Assembly (NCBI GenBank): GCA_963812505.1
Contig: CAWEVM010000007.1
Location: 1-64,000, forward strand
Direction: 5' to 3'
DNA: 64,000 bases
From: JAMXLO01 sp963812505
Lineage (GTDB): Bacteria > Pseudomonadota > Alphaproteobacteria > Acetobacterales > Acetobacteraceae
In this document: positions 1 to 8,540 of the stretch, piece after piece
Numbering within the stretch: the first letter of the stretch is position 1
Layout of the letters: the number at the start of each line of letters is the position of its first letter
Translations under genes and position numbers: made by a program
The notes under the pieces: generated by a model
What the model was told of the DNA's origin: nothing
The model's input: only the letters and a program-made list of their open reading frames with translations
Database searches by the model: none

Positions 1-100
1 CGAACCCGCTTCGCGGGATTGGTGTTGTGTGTGGGGCATACCCAGCACCCGAACCATTGACCGATGAAGCAAGCAAGGTTGGGGCGCTGCCCAAACCCCG

Positions 101-119
101 CCAGGGGCCGAGCCCCTGG
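101..119. repeat. Perfect GC hairpin left of the IS91 recombinase
   Basis: An 8-base arm CCAGGGGC and its exact complement GCCCCTGG flank the 3-base loop CGA. It lies about 95 bases before the recombinase start. It could be part of the element's end (IS91 ends contain small hairpins) or a transcription terminator, but no T run follows. Confidence 0.5.
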
Positions 120-213
120 ACCTCAATACTTATGCGCGTTTTCGATGAAGTCTTGAGCGGGGCGTAGTTGCCTCTCGAGCATGGAGTTCCCTTCATCATG
201 AGAGGAACATCCG

Positions 214-1118
214 ATGCCCGTTTCATCTGTCGAACGCCCCGTCAGTGCGCTGCGGCAGCGCATGCTCGAAGACATGGCGATGCGCGGCCTGCGATCACAT
301 ACGCAGCACGATTATATTCGCTTTGTGCGCAGCTTCGCAGGGTTCCTCGGGCGGTCGCCCGATACCGCGCAGGCTGAGGATATTCGCCGGTTTCAAGTGC
401 ACCAACGCGAGATCGGGTACAGCCGCCCACCATCAACGGCTCGGTCTCAGCGCTGCGCTTCTTGTTCAGCGTAACGCTCGACCGGCCGGATCTGTCGCGG
501 CGCCTGGTCCTGGCGCGCTTTCCACGCAAATTGCCAGCGGTGCTGAGTGTTGAGGAAGTTGGTCGGCTGCTCGAAGCGGCACCTGGGCCGAAGTACAGGG
601 CTGTTCTCGGCACTGCCTATGGTGCCGGGTTGCGGGTATCAGAAGTGGCGGCCCTCAAGATCGGCGACATCGACAGCACGCGCATGCTGATCAGGGTCGA
701 ACAGGGCAAGGGACGCAAGGACCGCAATGCCATGCTGTCGCCGCAGCTGCTGGAACTGCTGCGGCTCTGGTGGCGCGAGGGCAAGCGGCGCGGCGTCATG
801 CTGCCCCAGGGCTGGTTGTTTCCTGGGCGGAACTCTCTCGAACCAATTTCGACGCGCCAAATCAACCGCGCGGTTCATGAGGCAGCCGAAGCCGCTGGCA
901 TCAAGAAGCGTGTCAGCCCGCACACATTGCGCCACAGCTTCGCCACGCATCTGCTCGAGCAGGATGTCGACATCCGTGTCATCCAGGTGCTGTTGGGGCA
1001 CAGCAAGCTTGATACGACCGCGCTCTATGCGCGTGTTGCGACCAAGACGATCCGCTCGGTGACCAGTCCTCTCGAGCATTTGGCGTTGCTGATGGAAGGC
1101 AAGGATCCCGGCGGCTGA
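214..1118 (+). pseudogene. Tyrosine recombinase (XerD-like integrase), broken by a 1-base frameshift
   Basis: The N-terminal part (214 to about 417) is a SAM-like core-binding domain; the rest, in another frame to 1118, is the catalytic domain with an Arg in GLRVSEVAAL, the HTLRHSFATHLL box, LGHS and a Tyr near the C-terminus (TALYAR). The two frames join at the GGG run 415-417: adding one G restores a continuous reading through QPPTINGSVSALRFLF, which matches the usual linker of this family, so one G is missing. The start at 214 is preceded by GAGAGGA. The stop lies 6 bases before the transposase start. It would help integrate or resolve the IS91 element. The lesion could be real or a sequencing error. 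Confidence 0.85.
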
Positions 1119-1124
1119 AGCGGC

Positions 1125-2318
1125 TTGCGCACCGCGATCGAGGTCGCCGATATCTTCCGAGCTGAAGGCCCCGGCTATCGTGCCGTCCAGGCCGGTCATC
1201 TCAGCCTGACCCAGCTCAAGGTCATGTCGGCGATCGAGAACTGCCGCACGGCGGCACTCGGCGGCCACGTCGATGCCTGCGAGGACTGCGGGCACTGGCG
1301 CATTGCCTACAACAGCTGCCGCAATCGGCATTGCCCCAAATGCCAGAGCGCCGCTGCGCGCACCTGGCTGGCCGAGCGTGAAGCCGACCTGCTGCCGGTC
1401 GGCTACTTCCATGTCGTCTTCACGCTTCCCACCGAGGTCGCAGACATCGCCCTGCAGAACAAGGCGATCGTCTACGATCTGCTGTTCCGCGCAGCGTCGG
1501 AGACGATGATGACGATCGCGGCTGACCCGAAGCACCTCGGCGCCCGCATCGGCATCACCGCCGTCCTCCACACCTGGGGATCAGCCATGACACACCATCC
1601 GCACATCCACATGATCGTGCCGGGCGGCGGCATCTCGCTCGACGCGCAGCGCTGGATATCTTCGCGTCCGGCCTTTCTTCTGCCGGTGCGGGTGCTGGGC
1701 GCGCTCTTCCGCCGCCTGTTCCTCACCCAGCTGATCGAGCTCTATCAGGCTGGGCGACTTGCCTTCTTCGGCACCCAGGCAGGTCTCGCCGACCGCCGCC
1801 TGTTCCTGCGTCGCCTCGCCGCAGTCAGGAAGAAGCGGTTCGTGGTCTATGCCAAGCCGCCGTTCGCCGGCCCCGAGGCCGTGCTCGCCTATCTCGCGCG
1901 CTATACCCACCGGGTCGCCATCTCGAACCGACGTCTGATTGCGTTCGACGAGACCGGCGTCACCTTCCGCTACAAGGACTACCGTCGCGACGGTGCCGAA
2001 CGGCAGCGCGTCATGACGCTCGCGCCGCACGAGTTCATCCGCCGCTTCCTGCTCCACGTCCTGCCACGCGGCTTTCACCGCATCCGGCATTACGGCTTGC
2101 TCGCCAGTTCAGCACGCAAAGCAAGTATTGCGCGTGCCCGCGAGCTGCTTGGCGTCGTGCCCCCGCCAGAGCCTGTCGAATTGCCAGAGCCGCTCGATCA
2201 TCTCCCGCCCTGTCCCTGCTGCGGCGGGCGCATGTTCATCATCGAGACCTTCGAGCGCTGGAGGCAACCCCGCGCGCCACCTCACGCATCTGCACCAACC
2301 GGGAGCGTCCCCTCGTGA
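1125..2318 (+). CDS. IS91-family transposase
   Basis: The 397-residue product has the N-terminal zinc-binding region (Cys/His spacing in CEDCGHW and RNRHCPKCQ, about residues 50-85), the HPHIHMIVPGGG segment of the HUH-type nuclease fold (about residues 160-175), and the YLARYTHRVAISN region (about 250-262) expected for the catalytic Tyr, followed by a C-terminal CPCCGG zinc pair. This enzyme nicks one strand and transposes by rolling circle. The frame begins at TTG 1125, 6 bases after the recombinase stop, so translational coupling is likely. The last about 20 residues differ from the usual short tail, possibly a small change at the 3' end. It looks intact. Confidence 0.92.
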   Translation: MRTAIEVADIFRAEGPGYRAVQAGHLSLTQLKVMSAIENCRTAALGGHVDACEDCGHWRIAYNSCRNRHCPKCQSAAARTWLAEREADLLPVGYFHVVFTLPTEVADIALQNKAIVYDLLFRAASETMMTIAADPKHLGARIGITAVLHTWGSAMTHHPHIHMIVPGGGISLDAQRWISSRPAFLLPVRVLGALFRRLFLTQLIELYQAGRLAFFGTQAGLADRRLFLRRLAAVRKKRFVVYAKPPFAGPEAVLAYLARYTHRVAISNRRLIAFDETGVTFRYKDYRRDGAERQRVMTLAPHEFIRRFLLHVLPRGFHRIRHYGLLASSARKASIARARELLGVVPPPEPVELPEPLDHLPPCPCCGGRMFIIETFERWRQPRAPPHASAPTGSVPS

Positions 2319-2737
2319 CCCGGCACGCCTTGCGCTCATCTCACGCCGCAACACCGCCATTGCGACGAATGCGCCCATACGCGCTCTTCGCCAAGCTCAG
2401 CGCGACAGGACCGAATATGAGCCGTGGCCAGCTCCCGATCCACGCGCCACCTGACGAAAAATCTCACTCAACAAGTCCCCGCCGACGCCAGCGCCCAGCC
2501 GGTTTCGCCGTCACCTCAACAAAGCAAAACTTCAAATCCCCATAGACCACCGCCGCAGCCCCGCGGGTTCGTGCATGGGCGGTTTCCGTACGCCGGCCCC
2601 ATGCCCTGACGCCAGACCTGTGATGGCCGGCATCCGAAAACCTTCACCATGATGGCCACTCAGTCGAGCGACATGGCTCCTCCAGAGCGGACATTCATGG
2701 ACCGATCCTCCGACAGACTTCAGCTAGGCCGCCAGAC
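2319..2737. other. Gene-free stretch: IS91 right flank
   Basis: No supported gene. Short open frames continue past the transposase in other frames but show no family resemblance. The section from about 2535 to 2610, with a CCGCGG palindrome, looks like the right terminal region of the IS91 element; the remainder up to the oxidoreductase stop at 2738 has no recognisable feature. Confidence 0.5.
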
Positions 2738-4135
2738 TTATCCGGCGACGGGCTTGATGTTCTGGTTCAGCTGAAACAGGTTCGTCGGATCGTATTTCGC
2801 CTTGAGTGCCGCCAGCCGAGTATAATTGTCACCATAGGCGCTGAGAGCGCGATCCTCGCCTTCATCACCCAAGTCGTTCACGTAAGCGGCACGGGCCAGG
2901 TACGGTTCCCATGCCGCGAAAAGCTCTCGCGTCCAGTCGATGTTTCGCTGTGTGTCTGCCGGGTCGGTCCAGCCGGCCAGTATGATCGCGTCATATTGCA
3001 GGTCGCGGTGGAAATATGCAGTGTCGGCCTTGCCAACCCGGCTGTAAGCGCCATGCAGTTCCGCAAAAAGAATGACGGTATGCGGTGAGGGGACGGTCTT
3101 CGCGTATTTGACGCTTGCCGCGATAACCTCGTCGGAAAGACGCGACGCCAGACCGGACTTCCAGTAGTTCAGGCGCCCGTGCGGAAACGATCCGTCGAAC
3201 AACTGCTGCATGGCGACATACGGGAGCGGAGCGATCGTGTCCGCGATCGGAGACCCGAAGCGGCGCAGAGGCATCAGCAGTCGCTCCCCTTCGTCGTGGG
3301 GTCCGACGAAGCAGGGAACCAAAGCGACAACCTGCGTCCCATCCGGGAGCGTCAAGATCCCGGCCCAGGTCTGCAGCTCATCTGGTTGTGAGGCAGTGAA
3401 GTCACTATAGAACTTCAGGACGTCGACCGCATGCGACAAGGGATGGATCAGAAGGCCGCCGAGCACTTGGCCGACAGGATGCAGCCGATATTCGAAAGAG
3501 GTTACTACCCCGAAGTTATGCCCAGCGCCCCGGATACCCCAGAATAAATCCTCGTTCTGCGTAGCGCTCGCCGTGCGCAACGCCCCGTCCGCAGTGACAA
3601 TATCAACGGACAGCAAATTGTCGATGGCAAAGCCATATTTGCTGCCGAGCCAGCTCTGGCCACCGCCAAGCGTCAGGCCAGCAATGCCGGTCGTCGATAC
3701 TGTTCCAACCGGCGTTGCAAGGCCGAACGCTTGCGTTTCGCGGTCGAGTTCCGCGCCGAGCACGCCGGGCTCCACTCGTGCAGTACGGGCAGCCGGATCA
3801 ACGCGAATGCTTTTCATCTGAGACATGTCGATCAGTAGTCCGTCGTCGCAGACAGCCTTTCCAGCGATGCCATGCCCACCCCCTTTCACCGAAACAAGCA
3901 CGTCGTGGTCGCGCACGAAATTCACTGCCGCCATCACATCCGCAGCGCCCTGGCAGCGCGCCACCAGTGCTGGCCGCCGGTCAATCATTGCGTTGAAGAG
4001 GGTGCACGCCTCCTCGTAACCGCTCTCGCCCGCCTGGACCAGAGGTCCGCGCAGCCTCGCGCGCAAAGCGCTGATATCACTTTCGCCGACTAATGCGTAG
4101 CCGCCGTTGGTCGCGGCCATCCGAAACGTGTCCAT
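2738..4135 (-). CDS. FAD-linked oxidase, berberine-bridge/6-hydroxynicotine oxidase type
   Basis: A 465-residue flavoprotein. An N-terminal PCMH-type FAD-binding domain (about residues 30-210) carries GGGHGIAG, whose His is the usual covalent FAD attachment site, and later GLTLGGGQSWL and DLFWGIRGAGHNFGVVT. The C-terminal BBE segment ends with YDPTNLFQLNQNI. The second flavinylation Cys of bicovalent members is not present where expected (the stretch reads ATPVGTVST), so a single histidyl-FAD bond is likely. Such enzymes oxidise alcohols, amines or sugars with O2; the substrate is unknown. The ATG at 4135 is preferred because GAAGGGGGAT precedes it at good distance; a longer frame reaches 4183 without such a signal. 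It stands alone. Confidence 0.88.
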   Translation of the reverse strand: MDTFRMAATNGGYALVGESDISALRARLRGPLVQAGESGYEEACTLFNAMIDRRPALVARCQGAADVMAAVNFVRDHDVLVSVKGGGHGIAGKAVCDDGLLIDMSQMKSIRVDPAARTARVEPGVLGAELDRETQAFGLATPVGTVSTTGIAGLTLGGGQSWLGSKYGFAIDNLLSVDIVTADGALRTASATQNEDLFWGIRGAGHNFGVVTSFEYRLHPVGQVLGGLLIHPLSHAVDVLKFYSDFTASQPDELQTWAGILTLPDGTQVVALVPCFVGPHDEGERLLMPLRRFGSPIADTIAPLPYVAMQQLFDGSFPHGRLNYWKSGLASRLSDEVIAASVKYAKTVPSPHTVILFAELHGAYSRVGKADTAYFHRDLQYDAIILAGWTDPADTQRNIDWTRELFAAWEPYLARAAYVNDLGDEGEDRALSAYGDNYTRLAALKAKYDPTNLFQLNQNIKPVAG

Positions 4136-4775
4136 CCTGAATCCCCCTTCATTCCTTCTGCGTATCTGTGAGGGCGGCGACAATGGTTAGACTGCGCCCA
4201 GGGATGGAATGACCACAGATTTGTCGTATGTGGTCAAGCAGTCCCCTGCAGCACCGAAACTGCCAATCTTGCCGGTGCCTCTGGAGCCGAACATCATCAA
4301 TGCCTCAGTCAGTGCAGAAGTCTGGCACGAATGTCCGTTCCAGCTGGGCCGCACTCGAAAGGGGACATTCCAGTTCCCACCCAAAGCCGCCGCTCCACGG
4401 TCCTACCCGGCCCGCCAAGCCCGCTGGTCCGGAGCTGCGGGGGCCCGAGACCTAGCAACCGGTCAAAATCTGTGTGCAGAGGTACTAGGAGACGAAAAAA
4501 CTCCAGCTCTGCTGGATCATTAAGCCTTTTGTAGACGGCGAGGGCTGCCTTCCGTATTATTGTCCGTCACCAAGTCTCAAAGCGTCCTAAGAATTCCTGC
4601 CCTCATGTGAACCACGGGTGAGCGCGGCGCAAGCAATGGTGGATTGCCCGGCGACGACAGCCCGGACCTCTCCGGCCAAGCGTCCGAAACGTGGAGGCAC
4701 AATGCGGCGGAACTTACCTTGGCAAAGGCTGGGAGTCAGCCTCGATCGGGCCGAACTGTGGTCCCCATGCAAAAC
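4136..4775. other. Long gene-poor region
   Basis: About 640 bases with only short frames (under 150 codons) on either strand and no family signature, Shine-Dalgarno-start pair or RNA gene that I could support. Base composition looks less GC-rich in places (for example around 4480-4580). It may hold decayed remnants of transferred DNA; the promoter of the oxidase gene should lie near 4140-4250. Confidence 0.4.
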
Positions 4776-5180
4776 TCAAGACTTTCGGACTTGGGGCAAA
4801 GGGCTCCAGTGTTCCGGCACGATGAGGAAGGCGAGCATGATCGCCTGATCGTCGACTATGCGGTTCAGATGGCCTCTTCCGACAACGTCCTCGAAAAAGA
4901 TCATAGAACCAGCATCGAGCCGCCGTGTCTCACCATCCGACACTTCGACGGCGATTGCACCACTTACGACGATTACGAGTTGCCGCGCCGGGGCAGGGTG
5001 CCAGCCACGGGCCATCGCTTGCGGCGGCGTCGTGATCAGCCGAAAACTTTCGACAGGCATCGGGCTTGTCGAGCGCATTTCAGGTAGTCCTGATGCCGAC
5101 GGCATCATGGCCTCCGGAAGGTCCAGGTCTGCGAAGTGTGACGCTCCCAGTTCGTCGGTCCAGACACGGGGGATCATCAT
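4776..5180 (-). CDS. Cupin-domain protein
   Basis: About 134 residues from the ATG at 5180. The sequence MIPRVWTDELGASHFADLDLP followed by a middle region with GWHPAPARQLVIVVSG and then a second strand pair with LDAGSMIFFEDVVGRGHLNRI is typical of small single-domain cupins with the G(X)5HXH-like and G(X)5PXG-like turns; His residues in HPAP and GHLN may bind a metal. Known relatives are mostly uncharacterised cytoplasmic proteins. The frame remains open upstream to a TTG at 5327, which would add a hydrophobic stretch like a signal peptide, but no ribosome site supports that start; GGGGAGAG lies about 12 bases before 5180. Confidence 0.75.
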   Translation of the reverse strand: MMIPRVWTDELGASHFADLDLPEAMMPSASGLPEMRSTSPMPVESFRLITTPPQAMARGWHPAPARQLVIVVSGAIAVEVSDGETRRLDAGSMIFFEDVVGRGHLNRIVDDQAIMLAFLIVPEHWSPLPQVRKS

Positions 5181-5615
5181 GGGTGGAATACTCTCCCCTC
5201 TTACGCTGCCGAGAAAAGCGGCAGTACAGATTGCCGGCAATACGACAACCCCGGCAAGGATAACCCCTGGCCGGAAGCCGAGCACCGCCCCGAGGCCGAA
5301 GTCGCCGCGGGCATTGACGGCACACAAGACGTGGGATTGATCAGCTTCACGGCCGTGCTCGCAGTCGGAATATCATACCGAGCAGCATCATGCTGCGCCG
5401 CCTCGATCCCGACCAACGCATAAAGGAGCACAACGATGAGCGATCCCCGGAACGCCCGGGGTTCCTACGCCCCGCGCAATATCATCGAAGACTATACCAT
5501 ATCCGAAGCTCGGGTGGTCAGTCTGCGCGGAGTGGCGTCATGAGCGCACACGATGACGGCCGCTGTGGGCACGGCTGGAACGCTATCGGATTGGCTTTGC
5601 GTCGGAGACTGATCC
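5181..5615. other. Intergenic region with one small candidate gene
   Basis: Between the cupin start and the ABC-F stop there is no long gene. The only notable content is the small open frame at 5436-5543, described separately. The promoter for the cupin gene should also lie here. Confidence 0.45.
5436..5543 (+). CDS. Small open frame with strong ribosome site, 35 residues
   Basis: AAAGGAG (5422-5428) precedes the ATG at 5436 by a near-ideal distance. The peptide starts MSDPRNARGSYAPRNIIEDY and stops after 35 codons. I do not recognise it; the beginning reads like the N-terminus of a larger protein, so it may be the remains of a gene truncated by a downstream deletion. A second ATG overlaps its stop but that frame runs into the opposite ABC-F gene and is not convincing. 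Confidence 0.3.
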   Translation: MSDPRNARGSYAPRNIIEDYTISEARVVSLRGVAS

Positions 5616-7478
5616 TCAGGACGCCGATTCCAGCGCCTCTTCCGCCGCAAGCCACTCCGCCTCTGCGGTCGCTGCGAGTTTACTGATGGCGGCTAGTCGA
5701 GCGTTTGCGGCGGCGATCTCTCCCTTGCGCGTAGGAACATAGAGGGCGGGGTCGGCCAGCGTTCTTTCTATCGTCGCGCGTTCCGCCGCCAGCCGTGCCA
5801 GCCGCGCCTCGGCGTCGCGCGCCTGTTTGCGCAGCGGGGCCAGCGCAGCACGTGCATCGGCGCGTTCCCGCCGTTCATCGCGACGATTGCCGGCGTCGGG
5901 CTTCGGCGTGGCGCGCGAACGCTCCGCGAGCAGCGCACGATAGTCATCGAGGTCGCCCTCGAACGGCCGTACGGTTCCGTCCGCGACCAGCCAGAGACGA
6001 TCGGCGATGAGTTCCACCAGATGCGGATCATGTGTGATCAGCAGCACTGCGCCCTGGAAGTCTGCCAACGCCTTCACCAGCGCCTCGCGCGCATCGATGT
6101 CGAGATGGTTGGTGGGTTCGTCGAGGATCAGCAGCTGGGGCGCTTCGCGGGTGGCGAGCGACAGCAGCAGCCGCGCCTTCTCGCCGCCTGACAGGTTGGC
6201 AACCGGCGTATCCGCGCGGTCGGCGTCAAGCCCGAAACGGGCGAGCTGGGCGCGCACCTGCGGCGGCGTGGCGCGGGGCAGAGCGCGCATCATATGGTCG
6301 ATCGGGTTTTCTGCCTCGACCAGCTCGTCCGTCTGGTGCTGCGCGAAGTAGCCGACGCGCAGCTTCGGTCCGCGGCGGATTTCGCCGGTCAGTGCGGAGA
6401 GGCGGTCGGCCAGCAGTTTCGCCAGCGTGGACTTGCCGTTGCCGTTGGCGCCGAGCAGCGCGATGCGGTCGTCCATATCCACCGCCAGCGAGACGTTGCG
6501 CAGCACCGGCGTGCCGTCATAGCCGACTGCGACACGATCCAGCGTCAGGATCGGCGGCGCGATGCGGGCGGGCTCGGGGAAGTCGAAGCGCGTTGGGGCG
6601 TCCTCGATCACCGTCTCGATCTGCGGCAGCCGGGCGAGTGCCTTGATGCGCGATTGCGCCTGGCGGGCCTTCGACGCCTTGTAGCGGAAGCGGTCGATGA
6701 ACGACTGGATATGGGCGCGTTCGGTTGCGATGCGTTTGGCGGCGCTGGCCTGCTGCAGTGCGCGCTCGGTGCGGATGCGGACGAATTCGTCGAAGCCGCC
6801 GGGGGTGACGGTGATCCGGCCGCGGTCGAGGAAGGCGATCGCCTGCACCGCACGGTCCAGCAGGACGCGGTCGTGCGAGACCAGCAGCACGGCGCCGGGA
6901 AAGCGGGCAAGCCAGGTCTCCAGCCAGAGTGTCGCTTCCAGATCGAGGTGGTTGGTTGGTTCGTCGAGCAACAGCAGATCGGGCGCGGCGAACAGTGCGG
7001 TCGCGAGGGCCACGCGCATCCGCCAGCCGCCGGAGAACTCTTCCACCGGGCGCTGCTGCGCGGCCTCGTCGAAGCCCAGGCCAGCCAGGATCGCAGCGGC
7101 CCGCGCGGGCGCCGCATCGGCGCCTATGGCGCGCAGGCGTTCGTGGATCTCGGCCAGGCGGGCGGGTTCCGCAGTCTCGGCCTCCGCGAGCAGCGCCAGG
7201 CGTTCGGGGTCGCCTTGCAGCACGGTGTCCAGCAGGCTGGCGTCGCCGGACGGGGCCTCCTGGGCGACGGTTGCGATGTGAGCACGGGCGGCCAGGCGGA
7301 TCTCCCCGCCATCCAGTGGCTGGTCGCCGATGATGGCGCGCAGCAGCGTCGACTTTCCGGCGCCATTGCGGCCGACCAGCCCGATGCGGCGGCCCTGGTC
7401 CACCGTGAGGTCGGCGCCGTTCAGGATGCTGCGGCCGCCCAGGCGGACGGCGGCGCCGGTGATGGTAAGGAGGGACAT
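5616..7478 (-). CDS. ABC-F family ATPase (YheS-like)
   Basis: A soluble 620-residue protein with two ABC ATPase domains and no membrane segment. Domain 1 has the Walker A GRNGAGKST (about residues 37-45), signature FSGGW and Walker B LLLLDEPTNHLD; domain 2 has GANGNGKST, LSGGEKARLL and LLILDEPTNHLD. The linker between them contains the Arg/Lys-rich segment FRYKASKARQAQSRIKAL that contacts tRNA/rRNA in this family, and the C-terminus is a coiled coil. ABC-F proteins act on ribosomes, relieving stalls or giving resistance. The ATG at 7478 is preceded by a purine-rich AGG site; the frame is open to 7631 but upstream residues do not fit the family. Closest in layout to E. coli YheS (an inference). 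Confidence 0.93.
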   Translation of the reverse strand: MSLLTITGAAVRLGGRSILNGADLTVDQGRRIGLVGRNGAGKSTLLRAIIGDQPLDGGEIRLAARAHIATVAQEAPSGDASLLDTVLQGDPERLALLAEAETAEPARLAEIHERLRAIGADAAPARAAAILAGLGFDEAAQQRPVEEFSGGWRMRVALATALFAAPDLLLLDEPTNHLDLEATLWLETWLARFPGAVLLVSHDRVLLDRAVQAIAFLDRGRITVTPGGFDEFVRIRTERALQQASAAKRIATERAHIQSFIDRFRYKASKARQAQSRIKALARLPQIETVIEDAPTRFDFPEPARIAPPILTLDRVAVGYDGTPVLRNVSLAVDMDDRIALLGANGNGKSTLAKLLADRLSALTGEIRRGPKLRVGYFAQHQTDELVEAENPIDHMMRALPRATPPQVRAQLARFGLDADRADTPVANLSGGEKARLLLSLATREAPQLLILDEPTNHLDIDAREALVKALADFQGAVLLITHDPHLVELIADRLWLVADGTVRPFEGDLDDYRALLAERSRATPKPDAGNRRDERRERADARAALAPLRKQARDAEARLARLAAERATIERTLADPALYVPTRKGEIAAANARLAAISKLAATAEAEWLAAEEALESAS

Positions 7479-7544
7479 GGCGGCGGGGTGATCGGACGGG
7501 TTGGGGTTGGCGGTCAAGGCCGGGTCGAGAAAAGCTGGTGTCTG

Positions 7545-7553
7545 TGCTATACG
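7545..7553 (+). promoter_or_regulatory. Possible extended -10 promoter, leaderless start
   Basis: TGC TATACG (7545-7553) is an extended -10 type element ending 6 bases before the ATG at 7560. No Shine-Dalgarno sequence precedes this ATG, so a leaderless transcript is the simplest reading. No convincing -35 box. Confidence 0.3.
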
Positions 7554-7559
7554 TAAGCA

Positions 7560-7730
7560 ATGGATCGCGCCCATGCCATTGCCAGGCTGCAGGAGCATGA
7601 AGCCGAACTGAAGCAGCTCGGCGTGCAGCACCTGTACCTGTTCGGCTCAACCGCACGTGGCGATGCGCCAGAGGATCACGACTTTGATCGCGCGACAATT
7701 TGCAGAACATGTTGCGTGAACGGATCGTGA
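7560..7730 (+). pseudogene. Nucleotidyltransferase (MntA-like antitoxin), internally deleted
   Basis: The first 43 codons are a clear MNT nucleotidyltransferase N-terminus with the GSTARGDAPEDHDFD motif (GSx10DxD active site). Just after this Asp the frame changes and stops at 7730. In the neighbouring frame the next bases read RDNLQNMLRERIV, which resembles the C-terminal RDSL..LRxRIE end of the same family. The middle of the gene (about 30 codons) therefore appears deleted, leaving head and tail out of frame. Family members adenylylate or guard HEPN toxins. The stop overlaps the start of the next MNT gene (TGATG). It is not expected to be functional. Confidence 0.75.
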
Positions 7731-8077
7731 TGAAGACCGTCGAGGACGTTCTCCCTAGGGCGGCTGCCTTCAGACTCTCGAACTACAAGCGTTCGGTCGA
7801 GCTTGCACTGCCAGATGTGGAGAAGCTGATCTTGTTTGGCTCCCGGGCTCGGGGGCAGGCGCGCTCGGACAGCGACTACGACGTTGCCGTTGTGGTTCGC
7901 AACCTATCAGACCGGCGACGCGTCCGTCGTATCCTCTCGGACCTGGCCTACGACCACATCCTCGGCGGCTTCTTCATCCGCCCGATCCCGCTAACGCCAG
8001 ACCACCTCGAAGCCCACGCAGGGCGACTGACGGAACTGGCAGAGGACATCGTCCGCGACGGCTTGGAAGTCACGTGA
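7730..8077 (+). CDS. MNT-domain nucleotidyltransferase, putative antitoxin
   Basis: 115 residues; the motif GSRARGQARSDSDYDVAVVV (about residues 33-52) is the complete GS...DxD active site of minimal nucleotidyltransferases. It overlaps the following HEPN gene by 4 bases, the standard arrangement of MNT/HEPN toxin-antitoxin pairs in which the MNT protein neutralises the HEPN RNase, in MntA by adding AMP to a Tyr. The ATG at 7730 overlaps the stop of the deleted MNT remnant; the frame is open back to 7700. Because the HEPN partner is frameshifted, the pair may no longer be active as a toxin system. Confidence 0.85.
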   Translation: MKTVEDVLPRAAAFRLSNYKRSVELALPDVEKLILFGSRARGQARSDSDYDVAVVVRNLSDRRRVRRILSDLAYDHILGGFFIRPIPLTPDHLEAHAGRLTELAEDIVRDGLEVT

Positions 8078-8492
8078 GTCCTGTCCCAGCCCATGCCAAC
8101 GATAGCTGGCAAAAGGCTGAGGCCCACCTCGGAGAAGCCCTGGCGCAAGATGCCGATGCTTCGCCCATGGCGATCATCCATTCCAGCTATTACGCCATGT
8201 TTCACGCTGCCCGGGCAGTTTTATTCCAAATCGTCGGTGAGGCGCCGAAGACCCAAGATCAGACAATCCAACAGTTCGGATTACTCGTCCGGGACCTCGA
8301 TGACTCGCTGCTTACCGCCGGCAAGGCGTTCAATGAAGTCAAGGACGAACGCAACGAAGCGACTACGACGTGACGATAATTCCGTCCGCCGACGAAGCAC
8401 GGGGCGCTTTGGTCGCGGCGGTCGGTTTCCTTGACCTCTGTGGCTCGCGGTATGGCTTTCGACCTGCTCAGTCCGGGAAAGCAGGCAGCTAG
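8074..8492 (+). pseudogene. HEPN-domain protein (toxin-like partner), frameshifted
   Basis: Starting at GTG 8074 (overlap GTGA with the MNT stop), the N-terminal 95 residues are a HEPN domain with SSYYAMFHAARAVL and KDERNEA, then the frame ends at 8373. One base added at 8359-8362 (reading GCG GAC instead of GCGAC) gives RNEADYDV and continues through LDLCGSRYGFRP to the TAG at 8490-8492, exactly as expected for the family. Full length would be about 139 residues. The conserved Rx4-6H motif of HEPN RNases is not evident in its classic form; the RNEADYD motif is kept. The lesion may be natural inactivation or a base-calling error. Confidence 0.8.
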
Positions 8493-8540
8493 CGCCAGAG
8501 GCATTGCGTGATCTGCGTATGACAATCGAGGGGAAGCAAA

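Larger units (their letters stand above)
1..2610 (+). mobile_element. IS91-family insertion element with tyrosine recombinase and transposase
   Basis: The element comprises a frameshifted tyrosine recombinase (214-1118) and an IS91-type transposase (1125-2318) read in the same direction only 6 bases apart, a pairing known from IS91-like elements of alphaproteobacteria. IS91 elements move by rolling-circle replication and lack the terminal inverted repeats of DDE elements, so the ends cannot be fixed from one copy. The left flank holds a GC-rich hairpin (101-119); the right flank after the transposase has no gene and a short GC palindrome around 2560-2567. The element may start inside or before this window. 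Boundaries are approximate; the family call is firm. Confidence 0.65.

Noticed and set aside
101..119. Rho-independent terminator
   Set aside because: The stem is strong but no T run follows; kept only as a hairpin.
639..1571. 310-codon open frame on the minus strand over the IS91 recombinase/transposase
   Set aside because: High-GC shadow of the real genes; no family sequence and no ribosome site.
4187..4384. 65-codon minus-strand frame near the oxidase gene
   Set aside because: No start context or homology that I can name; probably chance.
5181..5327. Signal peptide on the cupin protein from a TTG start at 5327
   Set aside because: No ribosome site; a good purine site fits the ATG at 5180 and related cupins begin there.
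6294..7556. 420-codon open frame on the plus strand across the ABC-F gene
   Set aside because: Antisense to a clear ABC-F protein; composition is that of a GC-rich shadow frame.
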